Source: Muricauda sp. MAR_2010_75 (GTDB lineage Bacteria > Bacteroidota > Bacteroidia > Flavobacteriales > Flavobacteriaceae). From it: a DNA stretch of 64,000 nucleotides. The notes under the pieces are model-generated. The model did not search any database and was not told the origin of the DNA. It saw only the letters and a list, made by a program, of their open reading frames with translations. A program made the position numbers and the translations under genes. Position 1 is the stretch's first letter. The number at the start of each line of letters is the position of its first letter. Below are positions 24,340 through 33,177 of this stretch, piece after piece. Where the stretch lies: contig NZ_JQNJ01000001.1 in NCBI RefSeq assembly GCF_000745185.1, forward strand, positions 2,069,501 through 2,133,500. Direction: 5' to 3'.

Positions 24340-26523
24340 TCAAGGGTTTTTATCTATCATAAAATCAGTTCCATAATGATCCCTGATACGGCCATACGCT
24401 TCTGAAGCAGCCCCATTGCCCCAATCGTAAATGGTAAAATCTCCAATGCCTAGGCCATCTTTTGAAGTAGTACCATTATGGCCATAATTTTCCATCGTAA
24501 ATCCATAGTCCTCTTTCCCAAAATGGGGGTGTTTGGACTCCCACTGTGTCTTGGTCTGCGGGTTCTCCGGGCAATACATCATCACAAAAGAGGCTCTAAG
24601 TGCCGCAAGCCCACGTTGCACATACTCTTTGGACCCCAATTCCTTTCCATACTTAATGATCAGTTCGGCGAACAGGCTCTGTCTAGCATCGTTCCATTCT
24701 GCATCGGCATTCATAACACCAAAACCTCCAAAGGTTTTTACATACATATAGGGAGGTTGCCATGTGGCTTGTGTCATTAGCAATTCATCCAATACAACTT
24801 GTCCATGATCCAAGTATTTTTGTTGTCCTGTAATTTGAAATGCCTCATAAAGTGCCTCAGAAGTCCAGAAAGTGGATAAATTGTTTTGTTTGAACATGTT
24901 GTTCCGTCCAATTTTTTTGTTGACCAGGTCAATGTTTCCATAACTGGAGCATGACCAATATGTTTCAAAGTCTTCCCATCTTCCAACTGGTACAACTTCT
25001 TTGATGAGTATATCAATTGCTTTTAGTGCAGCATCCCTGTATTTTGTATTCTTGGTGGTTTTATAGGCATTGAACAAAAATGTAGCTGACATGGCCGTTT
25101 CGGGTGATTGGTCCAGAATTCCCATGGGCTCATGAGTTCTTACTGAAATCCATCCGGGAAAGTACCCTTTTTTATCTTGTAGTTCCAAGAGCTGCTCGGC
25201 ATAGGTTATGGCATAGTCGAGCAATCTTGGATCCTTTTCCAGGTCCATATACCATAATAGCATTTGGTTCGCTGTCCAACTCATGTCCAAAATATGGTAA
25301 GGGGAATCATCGGGATTGCCCCAATGAATACCCTCAATTTGTGTAGGGTTCATAAATGGATTACGGTTGGAGTTTCCAAAATAGTGGGTATCCCATCCCT
25401 TGGACTTACGAAATGTACTTCCTTCAACAGTTGTATCTTTCATTTTGGTTGCGATTATTCCTGGGAAAAAACCGTTTTCTTGGGGGAACAACAAAGCCAA
25501 TTCCTTGGTCATGATGGCTTTTTCCATCAATAGGGTATCTCTTTTTCTTTTTGCGTAGCGGAAAAGGCCAGATGCGGAACGCAAAGAACTAAACCATGCT
25601 TGGTTCCAAATGGATTTGAATTCCCTCTCGAAAGGAGGTTTTTCATAGTTTGGGCTTTGACTCACATTTACAATAAAAGTGGGTGCGCCAACTTTTTTGC
25701 CCTTAAGTTCGAATTCCTGCCATACCACACCCTTCCAATCTTGAAAGGCCCATTGATAGGTGTGATCCACATATTTTTCCAAATCTATAGTTCCCAAGGG
25801 CTCCCTTTTTTTGTATAGTTTTTCACCAAATGAATCCCAATAGAAGGCCAAGATATCCCGCCATGGGTTCTTAGTCTGGTCCAACGTGTTACTTGCTTTT
25901 ATATAAAATGAAAAATTATAGACATCGGGCTTGTAAACGGTACCACCCTCTTTGACATAGAGAACATGTTCTTGAACTTTTGATTTACTCCAACCTAAAA
26001 TCATTTCGTTGTTTTCCGCATTCAAATCCATATACCATTTGGGACCGGATGCGGCAATTGACCGTAATTCAGGGAAAACCGCCAATCTTTGATTGTTCAC
26101 TTTTTCGGTCATAATCATGGCCGGTGCCCTAAAGACATGTTGGGGAACAATATGGCTGTCTGTGGGTGTCAAATGGGGAGACCAGTGAAAATCTGGTTGG
26201 AACGATGGCCGAATGGTAACTTTCCAATCGTCATCGTTCAAAAGCTCATCGACCGTAAAATTTATATTGATTCGGATTGTGCTGCTGTCAATGATATCAA
26301 GTCCTGTTTTTGGATTTATTCCTCCCAAAGATTCTATCTCAATATTTTCTATCAAATTTTTAAAGAGAGACGGTGCCTCAGTGCGACCAATATCCAAAAA
26401 GGGATCTTGATTGTTTGATTGACAGCCAGCCAAAACCAAAACTGAGAGCAATATGGGTTTTATCTGAATCAAGGTACTTGTTCGCTTAAATAAGGTATAA
26501 AATTGACTGATATATAAAATCAT
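24340..26523 (-). CDS. large lipoprotein with (alpha/alpha)6-barrel-like glycosidase features
   Basis: The 727 residues carry a lipobox (VLVLAGC, Cys34 from this start; the true start may be later). An N-terminal beta-rich domain of about 270 residues (VRININFTVDELLNDDDWKV ... FYIKASNTLDQTKNPW) resembles carbohydrate-binding or family-9-like modules. The C-terminal half has repeated helix pairs (DYAITYAEQLLELQDKKGYF, SATFLFNAYKTTKNTKYRDA, ASFVMMYCPENPQTKTQ) as in six-hairpin glycosidases. I cannot assign a GH family. It is the last gene of the susC operon next to GH183, so a role in cutting side chains or arabinan oligosaccharides is plausible. A possible new glycosidase family. Confidence 0.7.
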   Translation of the reverse strand: MILYISQFYTLFKRTSTLIQIKPILLSVLVLAGCQSNNQDPFLDIGRTEAPSLFKNLIENIEIESLGGINPKTGLDIIDSSTIRININFTVDELLNDDDWKVTIRPSFQPDFHWSPHLTPTDSHIVPQHVFRAPAMIMTEKVNNQRLAVFPELRSIAASGPKWYMDLNAENNEMILGWSKSKVQEHVLYVKEGGTVYKPDVYNFSFYIKASNTLDQTKNPWRDILAFYWDSFGEKLYKKREPLGTIDLEKYVDHTYQWAFQDWKGVVWQEFELKGKKVGAPTFIVNVSQSPNYEKPPFEREFKSIWNQAWFSSLRSASGLFRYAKRKRDTLLMEKAIMTKELALLFPQENGFFPGIIATKMKDTTVEGSTFRKSKGWDTHYFGNSNRNPFMNPTQIEGIHWGNPDDSPYHILDMSWTANQMLLWYMDLEKDPRLLDYAITYAEQLLELQDKKGYFPGWISVRTHEPMGILDQSPETAMSATFLFNAYKTTKNTKYRDAALKAIDILIKEVVPVGRWEDFETYWSCSSYGNIDLVNKKIGRNNMFKQNNLSTFWTSEALYEAFQITGQQKYLDHGQVVLDELLMTQATWQPPYMYVKTFGGFGVMNADAEWNDARQSLFAELIIKYGKELGSKEYVQRGLAALRASFVMMYCPENPQTKTQWESKHPHFGKEDYGFTMENYGHNGTTSKDGLGIGDFTIYDWGNGAASEAYGRIRDHYGTDFMIDKNP

Positions 26524-26562
26524 AGATAAGTTGTGTCTCCTATTTGTTAGAGTGTTTGCAAT

Positions 26563-27735
26563 TTAGTTTTCAAGTTCCAAGGATGCTTTCATCAGAAAAA
26601 CATTGTAGGGTTGCCACATGGACATGGTAAAGTAAATATCACTTCCCGTAATACTTTTGGGATGCATAAATGATCCATACATTATTGGATAGGTTTCAGG
26701 GTCTGCGATGATTTTTTCCTCAGACCACACACCATTGATATGTTCGGCAGTGCGCATAACCACTTTTTGATCTTTGTTTGAATGCCTGGTATATAGGGTG
26801 ATCCAAAGTTTAAATTTTTCATTGTAAATCAGCGAAATTTCACCAACGGGTGCTGGAAAAATTGGGGCAGCCATTGTATCATCCCCTTTGACCCATTTCT
26901 TTTTCATCCCTAAATACTCAAACTTTGAGAGATTGGGGAAATTTTCCTCGCTCACTTTGGCCAAATAAGCAGGGCCCTTTCTTCCAGATTTAGTACCTAT
27001 CATATAAATCATGCCATTTTTTTTAGCAAATGCCATTTGGGCAAATTTGCTATCACACTTAAAATGGACACCTTTCACCTTGGACCACGAATGGCCTTCA
27101 TCATTTGATTTGTAGATGGATGAATGATTGGTGGTCCATTCGCCTGGAGCATCCCATGACCTGACGTTCATATAATGCACATATTCTGTGCCAGCAATGC
27201 TAATGGCCGCGGTAGGAATGGAGGTCCAATCTCCTGTACCTATAGTGTCATGGGCGCTTAGTATTACTTCCTTTGCGTGACCTTTGGAGTTGGCCAACAT
27301 TGTGGAAAAAGTCAAGCCATCTTCCAAAATGGAATCTGTGGAGAAAGCCAATACATTGGAACGCCATGATCCCCCACTGGGACCTCCTCTAGGTGAGGCC
27401 TTAAAATCACTTCCGTAGGTATCCCCAAAGAAAGATCCTACCTTACCATTGTCCATTTTCCAAAAAATACCCAAATCGGTACCGCCCACATTATATTTTT
27501 GATGTGTCATGTTCGGATTTGCCAATACTTCGTCCTTTAAGGAAGCTCCTGTAACCCTAGCAAGGCGTTCGCAATACACTACCTTTAAACGCTTGTTCGA
27601 GTTGGGTTGCACACTATCAGAAATGGATTGTTTCATACCCTGTTCCTGACCATTGCAAGGAGCTTTGTGCCCTAAAAAGAAAAATACCAAGAGAACTGAT
27701 TTCAATAAAGACTTTATCAAATTTTTGTACATCAT
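26563..27735 (-). CDS. GH183 (DUF4185) candidate endo-D-arabinanase
   Basis: The 390 residues have a signal peptide (LLVFFFLGHKAPCNGQEQ) and a DUF4185 domain. Diagnostic segments are VGGTDLGIFWKMDNGKVGSF, FGDTYGSDF, WRSNVLAFSTD, SIPTAAISIAGTEYVHYMNV and SSIYKSNDEGHSWSKV, forming a five-bladed-propeller-type pattern. Members of DUF4185 were shown to be endo-acting D-arabinanases on mycobacterial arabinan and became GH183; I rely on recollection of that work. It is in the susC operon, 65 bp after the VCBS gene and 39 bp before the helical-barrel gene. This is the key gene for the D-arabinan reading. The catalytic residues are not known to me. Confidence 0.82.
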   Translation of the reverse strand: MMYKNLIKSLLKSVLLVFFFLGHKAPCNGQEQGMKQSISDSVQPNSNKRLKVVYCERLARVTGASLKDEVLANPNMTHQKYNVGGTDLGIFWKMDNGKVGSFFGDTYGSDFKASPRGGPSGGSWRSNVLAFSTDSILEDGLTFSTMLANSKGHAKEVILSAHDTIGTGDWTSIPTAAISIAGTEYVHYMNVRSWDAPGEWTTNHSSIYKSNDEGHSWSKVKGVHFKCDSKFAQMAFAKKNGMIYMIGTKSGRKGPAYLAKVSEENFPNLSKFEYLGMKKKWVKGDDTMAAPIFPAPVGEISLIYNEKFKLWITLYTRHSNKDQKVVMRTAEHINGVWSEEKIIADPETYPIMYGSFMHPKSITGSDIYFTMSMWQPYNVFLMKASLELEN

Positions 27736-27800
27736 GATTTCAATTTTGCTTTATGGCATTATACATGGAAATACTTTTTGGGTCAACCATCCGAAAAGCT

Positions 27801-30800
27801 CTACCTTTGATATATTTGAAGAGAATCATTGTTGTTCGTGATCAATATAAGGTCACCCGATAATCGATGGACCAAATTGATATGTCTACTGTCCTTTGGG
27901 ATGTTGATTCCTGATTTTGTTGGTGCTATAGGGGTAAAGTTGGAAGAACCATCCCCCAATAATAGACAGCCCAATCCAGAATCATACCTAATGGTTTCGA
28001 CTTCTACACCATAGTGATTTCCCACGACTAAAATGTCCATATGCCCATCGTTGTTGAAATCGCCGGTCAGGGATGATTTGATGGGAAATATTTGGGCCTC
28101 TGTCGGTAGCGGCTTTTGAATGAATTTATCTCCAGTATTAATTAAAATAATACTCTCCAAACTTTGAATCTCATGAAGTACGGCGCTCCCAATTCTTTCT
28201 TCTGGTAATATATCGGTAAGTTTAGATGAGGCATAACTGTGGTAATCCTTGAACTTGTTAGCTATATAGGGCATTTGGTTGCTCATACATTCACGTCCCC
28301 GTAAGGGAACATAGGCGTCTTTGTATTCTTTGGCCAACACAATGTCATTGGTGCCATTTTTGTCAAAATCGTCGGCATAGATTCGTAAAGGTTGGGCTTT
28401 GGTAGGTTTAAATTTATTATTCAGCCCAAGATTACCGACTACAAAATCTTCATCCCCGTCGTTATCGATATCCGCCGCAGTAATGGACCACCATATCCCT
28501 TTTGTTTTTTGTAGACCCCATTTCTCGGAATTGTCCACGAAGTGACCGTTGCTATTTTCAAGAAGTATAATGTTCATCCATTCACCTACTAGAAGAATGT
28601 CCATGTCCCCATCGCCATCAATATCAGAAAAGGTAGCATCTGAGACCAACCCTATATTGGCTAGGGCAGGTGCAATTTCAGTGGTCTTGTCTATATATTT
28701 TCCATCCTCGTTTATAAAAAGGTGACTACTTGCCGGATGTGGATATCGGCCGGGAACGAGGCGGGTTCCCACCAGCAGATCCAGATCGCCGTCTTTGTCA
28801 ATATCAGAAGCCCTTGCACATTGGCTGCTTACATATTTTTCTGGAAGTATATCCCTGTCATGATGAAATGTGCCCACTCCATTATTGATATACACTCTGT
28901 CTTCCAATAATTTGGAACCCTGACTGAACTCGTTTCCACCGCTCGCAATGAAAAGGTCCATGTCGTTATCGCCATCCACATCTAGGAAAATGCACCCGAG
29001 ATCTTCAGATTCTTTCTCCATTTCCCATGGCTGTGAGGGGTTCAGGGCAAAAGAGCCATCCTCTTTTTGGATGAACAACCTTCCTGATTGTCCACTGGCA
29101 CCACCGATGAAGACATCTTCAAGCCCATCACCATTTATGTCGGCAATGGCAGAAAAGGGGCCGTTCTCGGATAACCGGTGCGGTAAAAGTGTCTCTTCCT
29201 GAAAGTCGTTGTACTCATTTTCCTTATGGACGAACCTTAATCCGATGGAAGTTGGATTTATGCCAGAAAACATTTTGGACTTGACTCTTTCCTTTACTTT
29301 GTTGGTTTCAGCATTTTTATGCCGTACCACAATTGAGGTGTTGGGCATTGGGTCTTCAATTATGTTACGTTTGCCATCTGGCCATAGGACCTCTAATCTT
29401 TCAATTTTCTTTTCATTTCCCAAACCAAATAGGATGCTAGGTTCCATAGAGGATAGGTAACCCCTTGAAACATAATTCTCTGCACTTTGGAATTGGCCAC
29501 TATGGTAGAGGAGTGCTTTGGCACCATAACCAAACAAATTGTCTCTCGGTCCCTCAAAATACAACTTCAAGAAATTTCCACCCGTTGTGTTTCTGTATAC
29601 AAATGCGGGGGCATCAATGTTGTTTGTAATTATATCCATATCACCATCGTTGTCCAAATCACCATAAGCGATTCCAGTGGTAAACCCGGATTGATCAAAG
29701 CCCCATTCTTTTGACTCTTTTTTGAAGCGGAATCTCCCTTCGTTTTTAAAAATGTAATTGGGAAGGGGAACGGAAGGGGCATCTTTGCTGGCTTCCAAAA
29801 GATTTAAGGGGCCTTTTTCAATCTTTTTGCTGACCTTGTTTAAAAAGTCATTGTTACGGATGTCCTTTTTAATCCCATTGGAGACTACAATGTCCCTAAG
29901 GCCATCATTATCAAGGTCCACGAGCAATCCTGACCAACTCCAATCTGTCTTTGCCATCCCGGCTAAATTTCCAACATCGTAGAAATTTCCCTCACCGGAA
30001 TTTATCTGCAAGGTATTGAACATGTATTGCCGATGCTTGCCCCATTCCACAAGCTGGAAGAATTCTTTTGGGTTCATGGAGCCCATATTGGTCTTTGATC
30101 TATAATGGTCTTCAGCGGCCATATCCAAGGTTATCAGATCGGTATGACCGTCGTTGTTAACGTCTCCGGCATCAACACCCATACTGAACCTTGAAATGTG
30201 CCTTAATTTTTGGTCAATCACATTGCTGAAAGTGCCATCCCCATTATTGTAGTACATAAAGTCTGGTTCATCGTAGTCGTTGCTCACATACAGGTCCGTC
30301 CATCCATCATTGTTAAAGTCACTTGCTACAACACCAAGCCCATGGGTCAGTGACTGCGATAGGGTAGCTTTTTGAGAAATTTCTTTATATTTTCCGCCAT
30401 CGTTTCTATATAATTTATCCCGATGATAGACCGCTCTTGACCTTGGAATTTTATAGCGTAAAAACAATCTAGGGTCAGGAGGCTGGTTTACCTGATACAT
30501 ATCAAGATCACCATCATTATCCATATCAAAGAAAATCGCTTGGGTTGAGAACCCCTTATCGGCCAATCCGTAAACTTGTGCAGATTCGGTGAAGCTGAGA
30601 TCTTTATTATTGATATATAACAGATTTGCCCGATCATCTGGATTCATGGAATCCCCATTTCTGCTAATATAAATATCAAGATAACCGTCGGAATTTACAT
30701 CGGCCATGGTTACTCCCATGGACCAACCAGGATTTGACCCGATTCCTGCTGTTTGCGTGATATTCTTAAACTTGAAACTGCCTTCGTTCAAGTACAGTTG

Positions 30801-31124
30801 ATCGTTGACCATATTGCCGGAGAAAAAGACATCGGATAAACCGTCATTGTTAATATCTCCGATGGCTACACCTGCTCCATTATAGATTTGGCTATAGAAT
30901 AGATGATTTTTTTGCTGTGTTTCTTTGATTTGATTGTTAAATGTAATCCCCGTTTCTTGGAGGGTTAATAATTGAAACCCAGGGGTTCCTTTCTTGGTCA
31001 AGAATTCCTCGGATTCAGTGCACCCCAAGATAAGAACATACAAAATTATAGAACATTTGTATATGTTATTCCTATGAGGTTTGGCTTTTGGTAATTCCCA
31101 AAAAGATAACATATCTGTGTTCAT
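27801..31124 (-). CDS. VCBS/FG-GAP repeat lipoprotein with UnbV/ASPIC-like domain
   Basis: The 1,107-residue lipoprotein (lipobox LILGC) has at least 14 calcium-binding-type D-x-[DN]-x-[DN]-G repeats, for example DINNDGLSDV, DVNSDGYLDI, DMDNDGDLDM, DLDNDGDMDI, DIDGDGDMDI and DFNNDGHMDI. These form beta-propellers like FG-GAP proteins. Near the middle (about residues 570-605) an ASPIC/UnbV-type segment occurs: IERLEVLWPDGKRNIIEDPM. Such proteins are frequent in Bacteroidota polysaccharide loci and may bind glycans at the surface; no enzyme activity is established. It lies between susD and GH183 and is probably surface-exposed. Confidence 0.85.
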   Translation of the reverse strand: MNTDMLSFWELPKAKPHRNNIYKCSIILYVLILGCTESEEFLTKKGTPGFQLLTLQETGITFNNQIKETQQKNHLFYSQIYNGAGVAIGDINNDGLSDVFFSGNMVNDQLYLNEGSFKFKNITQTAGIGSNPGWSMGVTMADVNSDGYLDIYISRNGDSMNPDDRANLLYINNKDLSFTESAQVYGLADKGFSTQAIFFDMDNDGDLDMYQVNQPPDPRLFLRYKIPRSRAVYHRDKLYRNDGGKYKEISQKATLSQSLTHGLGVVASDFNNDGWTDLYVSNDYDEPDFMYYNNGDGTFSNVIDQKLRHISRFSMGVDAGDVNNDGHTDLITLDMAAEDHYRSKTNMGSMNPKEFFQLVEWGKHRQYMFNTLQINSGEGNFYDVGNLAGMAKTDWSWSGLLVDLDNDGLRDIVVSNGIKKDIRNNDFLNKVSKKIEKGPLNLLEASKDAPSVPLPNYIFKNEGRFRFKKESKEWGFDQSGFTTGIAYGDLDNDGDMDIITNNIDAPAFVYRNTTGGNFLKLYFEGPRDNLFGYGAKALLYHSGQFQSAENYVSRGYLSSMEPSILFGLGNEKKIERLEVLWPDGKRNIIEDPMPNTSIVVRHKNAETNKVKERVKSKMFSGINPTSIGLRFVHKENEYNDFQEETLLPHRLSENGPFSAIADINGDGLEDVFIGGASGQSGRLFIQKEDGSFALNPSQPWEMEKESEDLGCIFLDVDGDNDMDLFIASGGNEFSQGSKLLEDRVYINNGVGTFHHDRDILPEKYVSSQCARASDIDKDGDLDLLVGTRLVPGRYPHPASSHLFINEDGKYIDKTTEIAPALANIGLVSDATFSDIDGDGDMDILLVGEWMNIILLENSNGHFVDNSEKWGLQKTKGIWWSITAADIDNDGDEDFVVGNLGLNNKFKPTKAQPLRIYADDFDKNGTNDIVLAKEYKDAYVPLRGRECMSNQMPYIANKFKDYHSYASSKLTDILPEERIGSAVLHEIQSLESIILINTGDKFIQKPLPTEAQIFPIKSSLTGDFNNDGHMDILVVGNHYGVEVETIRYDSGLGCLLLGDGSSNFTPIAPTKSGINIPKDSRHINLVHRLSGDLILITNNNDSLQIYQR

Positions 31125-31283
31125 GGTTAGTATTGATAAATAATATGGAGGGCAATTGCGTAAATTATTTTACCCTTTACCTGTTTGTTTAATAGGACTA
31201 GACCTCAATAATATGAGGTCTAGTCTATATTTCGGCAACCTTCTCTTGATTCCTGAAATTTGATTTGTGAGCATATTGAAATT

Positions 31284-33164
31284 TTAGTTGTAACCCGGGT
31301 TCTGCTCTAACAATGGGTTTAAGTTGAGTTCATTTCTAGGAATGGGAAAAAGTTCGTGTTGTCCATCTATAAAATCCTTTCCTTGTGCCCTTAATAGTTC
31401 GCCAGCACGGCCTTGTCTCCTTATATCGAACAGACGATGCTGTTCCATGGCCAGTTCCACCCTTCTCTCATGCCAAATGGCCTCCAATAATTGTTGGCCA
31501 GATGAAGTTATGTCCGGCAGTAATTCTTCGGTGGTGATGGAAAGATTTAGCGTCTGTACGTTTGTGCTCTTTGAGCCGCCACTATACGTTTCCGTGATTC
31601 TGTCCACAACCACGGGAACCGATGAGCCTGGGGACAAAGATTCCATCTGGGTCCTGTATTCGGACATCGTAGAAACTGATACACCATCAATTGACTTGAT
31701 CACATCCAGGTTGTTTACCAGAAGTATAGAGTTGGATTCAACGAGTTCCCATTCAATGGGTTGTATCCCTGCGTCAAAAGAGGGTCCAGAGGGTCCGACA
31801 TATCTCACGAATGGACTTCCTGTAATTCCAGGCATTCCAACCGCATTGGCCACTACTCCGTCCAATGCTTCCGGAATGATCCCCAAAGTTGCCGATTGTC
31901 CGTTTCTAGCTCTAGCCCTCACCATATTAACGTACATCTGTGCATCTGCAACTTTTCCGTTTTGAAAGGCCGCCTCCGCCGCTGTGAGCAAAATATCAGA
32001 GTACCGAAGCCTACGGATATTGGTTCCGCTGTTGAGATTGCCTCCCGTATTTTCCAGTGGTGTAAAGGCTTTTTGGTTATATCGTTCATCAATCATAAAC
32101 GGATTGTCCGTCACAGCGGCTGCTGGTCCATAAGGTGTAGTCTCATGGACAAAGAGAACGGTTGACTGCATCCGGTTATCACCAGGCTCATAACTGTCCA
32201 AAAGATCTCTTTCTGAACTGTTAAAGCCCCATCCCAAATTAAGACCACCACGAACACCTTGAGGGTTACTGAAAGTTGTTCCTCCAGAGAAATCGCTTGC
32301 GGCCAATGCTTGTATTTCAAAGATGGATTCAACATTGTTTTCCCCTTCGGGAACAAAGATTTGGCTGTAATCAGGTGTCAGGGAATATTCACCTGAATTG
32401 ATTACCTCCAGTGCAAGATTTTCAGCTTCCTGGTACTCATTTTGGAACATGTGGACCTTGGCAAGTAACCCTTGCGCAGCTCCTTTTGTGGCCCTGCCCA
32501 AATCATTGAGCTCATATTCCGATTTTAGGGGAAGTGCCGCAATGGCATCATTGAGGTCACTTTCAATTTGATCATATACTGCCGAGACCTCTGCTCTAGG
32601 TTGTTCAAACTCTCCAATGGCAGAAGGGGCAGTGATTAAAGGCACACCGCCGTAAGACCGAACCAGAAAAAAGTACGAATAAGCTCGGATAAATTTGTTC
32701 TCCCCGATTAATCGGGTCTTCATCCCTTCATCCATTTCAATATTGGGAATATTTTCTATGGCTGAGTTGGCACGATAAATAATTTGATAATACCATTCCC
32801 ATAAACCATTGAAAACACCTTCTGCTGGGTCATAGTTCAGGTCGTCTATTCTACCAACATCGGTTCCGTCCGTTGGTTCGGTCCCCTTATTTGAATCGTC
32901 AGAGGCGATATCCGTCATGCCTAGATACCAGATGTAATGTACACTGCTCCAAAAGCCATCAGCCCGGTCAAAATTTACCATTTGCTCATAAGTTGCATTT
33001 GTCGCTTGTACGGCATCATCTTCTGTAAGGAAAAAATTGGACAGCGTACGTTCCCCTCGTGGAGGTTTTTCAAGTAAATCCTTGGTACAACCTACGGCTA
33101 GTATAGTAACCATTGTGGCGAACACAATGTAGAACTGTTTCATGAATATATTTTTTCGTTGCAT
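31284..33164 (-). CDS. SusD/RagB glycan-binding lipoprotein with a PDZ-like insertion
   Basis: The 626-residue SusD-family protein has lipobox LAVGC and the standard helical scaffold (KFIRAYSYFFLVRSYGGVPL; NGKVADAQMYVNMVRARARN; AIWHERRVELAMEQHRLFDI; FPIPRNELNLNPLLEQNPGY). SusD lids the SusC channel and captures glycan. About residues 432-550 interrupt the normal transition from RARARNG to the ITSSGQQLLEAIWHERR helix. This insert, GPSGPSFDAGI followed by VNNLDVIKSIDGVSVSTMSE and SLSPGSSVPVVVDR, looks like a PDZ domain. Start at 33164 or 33143. It lies 13 bp after susC. Confidence 0.92.
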   Translation of the reverse strand: MQRKNIFMKQFYIVFATMVTILAVGCTKDLLEKPPRGERTLSNFFLTEDDAVQATNATYEQMVNFDRADGFWSSVHYIWYLGMTDIASDDSNKGTEPTDGTDVGRIDDLNYDPAEGVFNGLWEWYYQIIYRANSAIENIPNIEMDEGMKTRLIGENKFIRAYSYFFLVRSYGGVPLITAPSAIGEFEQPRAEVSAVYDQIESDLNDAIAALPLKSEYELNDLGRATKGAAQGLLAKVHMFQNEYQEAENLALEVINSGEYSLTPDYSQIFVPEGENNVESIFEIQALAASDFSGGTTFSNPQGVRGGLNLGWGFNSSERDLLDSYEPGDNRMQSTVLFVHETTPYGPAAAVTDNPFMIDERYNQKAFTPLENTGGNLNSGTNIRRLRYSDILLTAAEAAFQNGKVADAQMYVNMVRARARNGQSATLGIIPEALDGVVANAVGMPGITGSPFVRYVGPSGPSFDAGIQPIEWELVESNSILLVNNLDVIKSIDGVSVSTMSEYRTQMESLSPGSSVPVVVDRITETYSGGSKSTNVQTLNLSITTEELLPDITSSGQQLLEAIWHERRVELAMEQHRLFDIRRQGRAGELLRAQGKDFIDGQHELFPIPRNELNLNPLLEQNPGYN

Positions 33165-33177
33165 TTTTTAAGATTTT

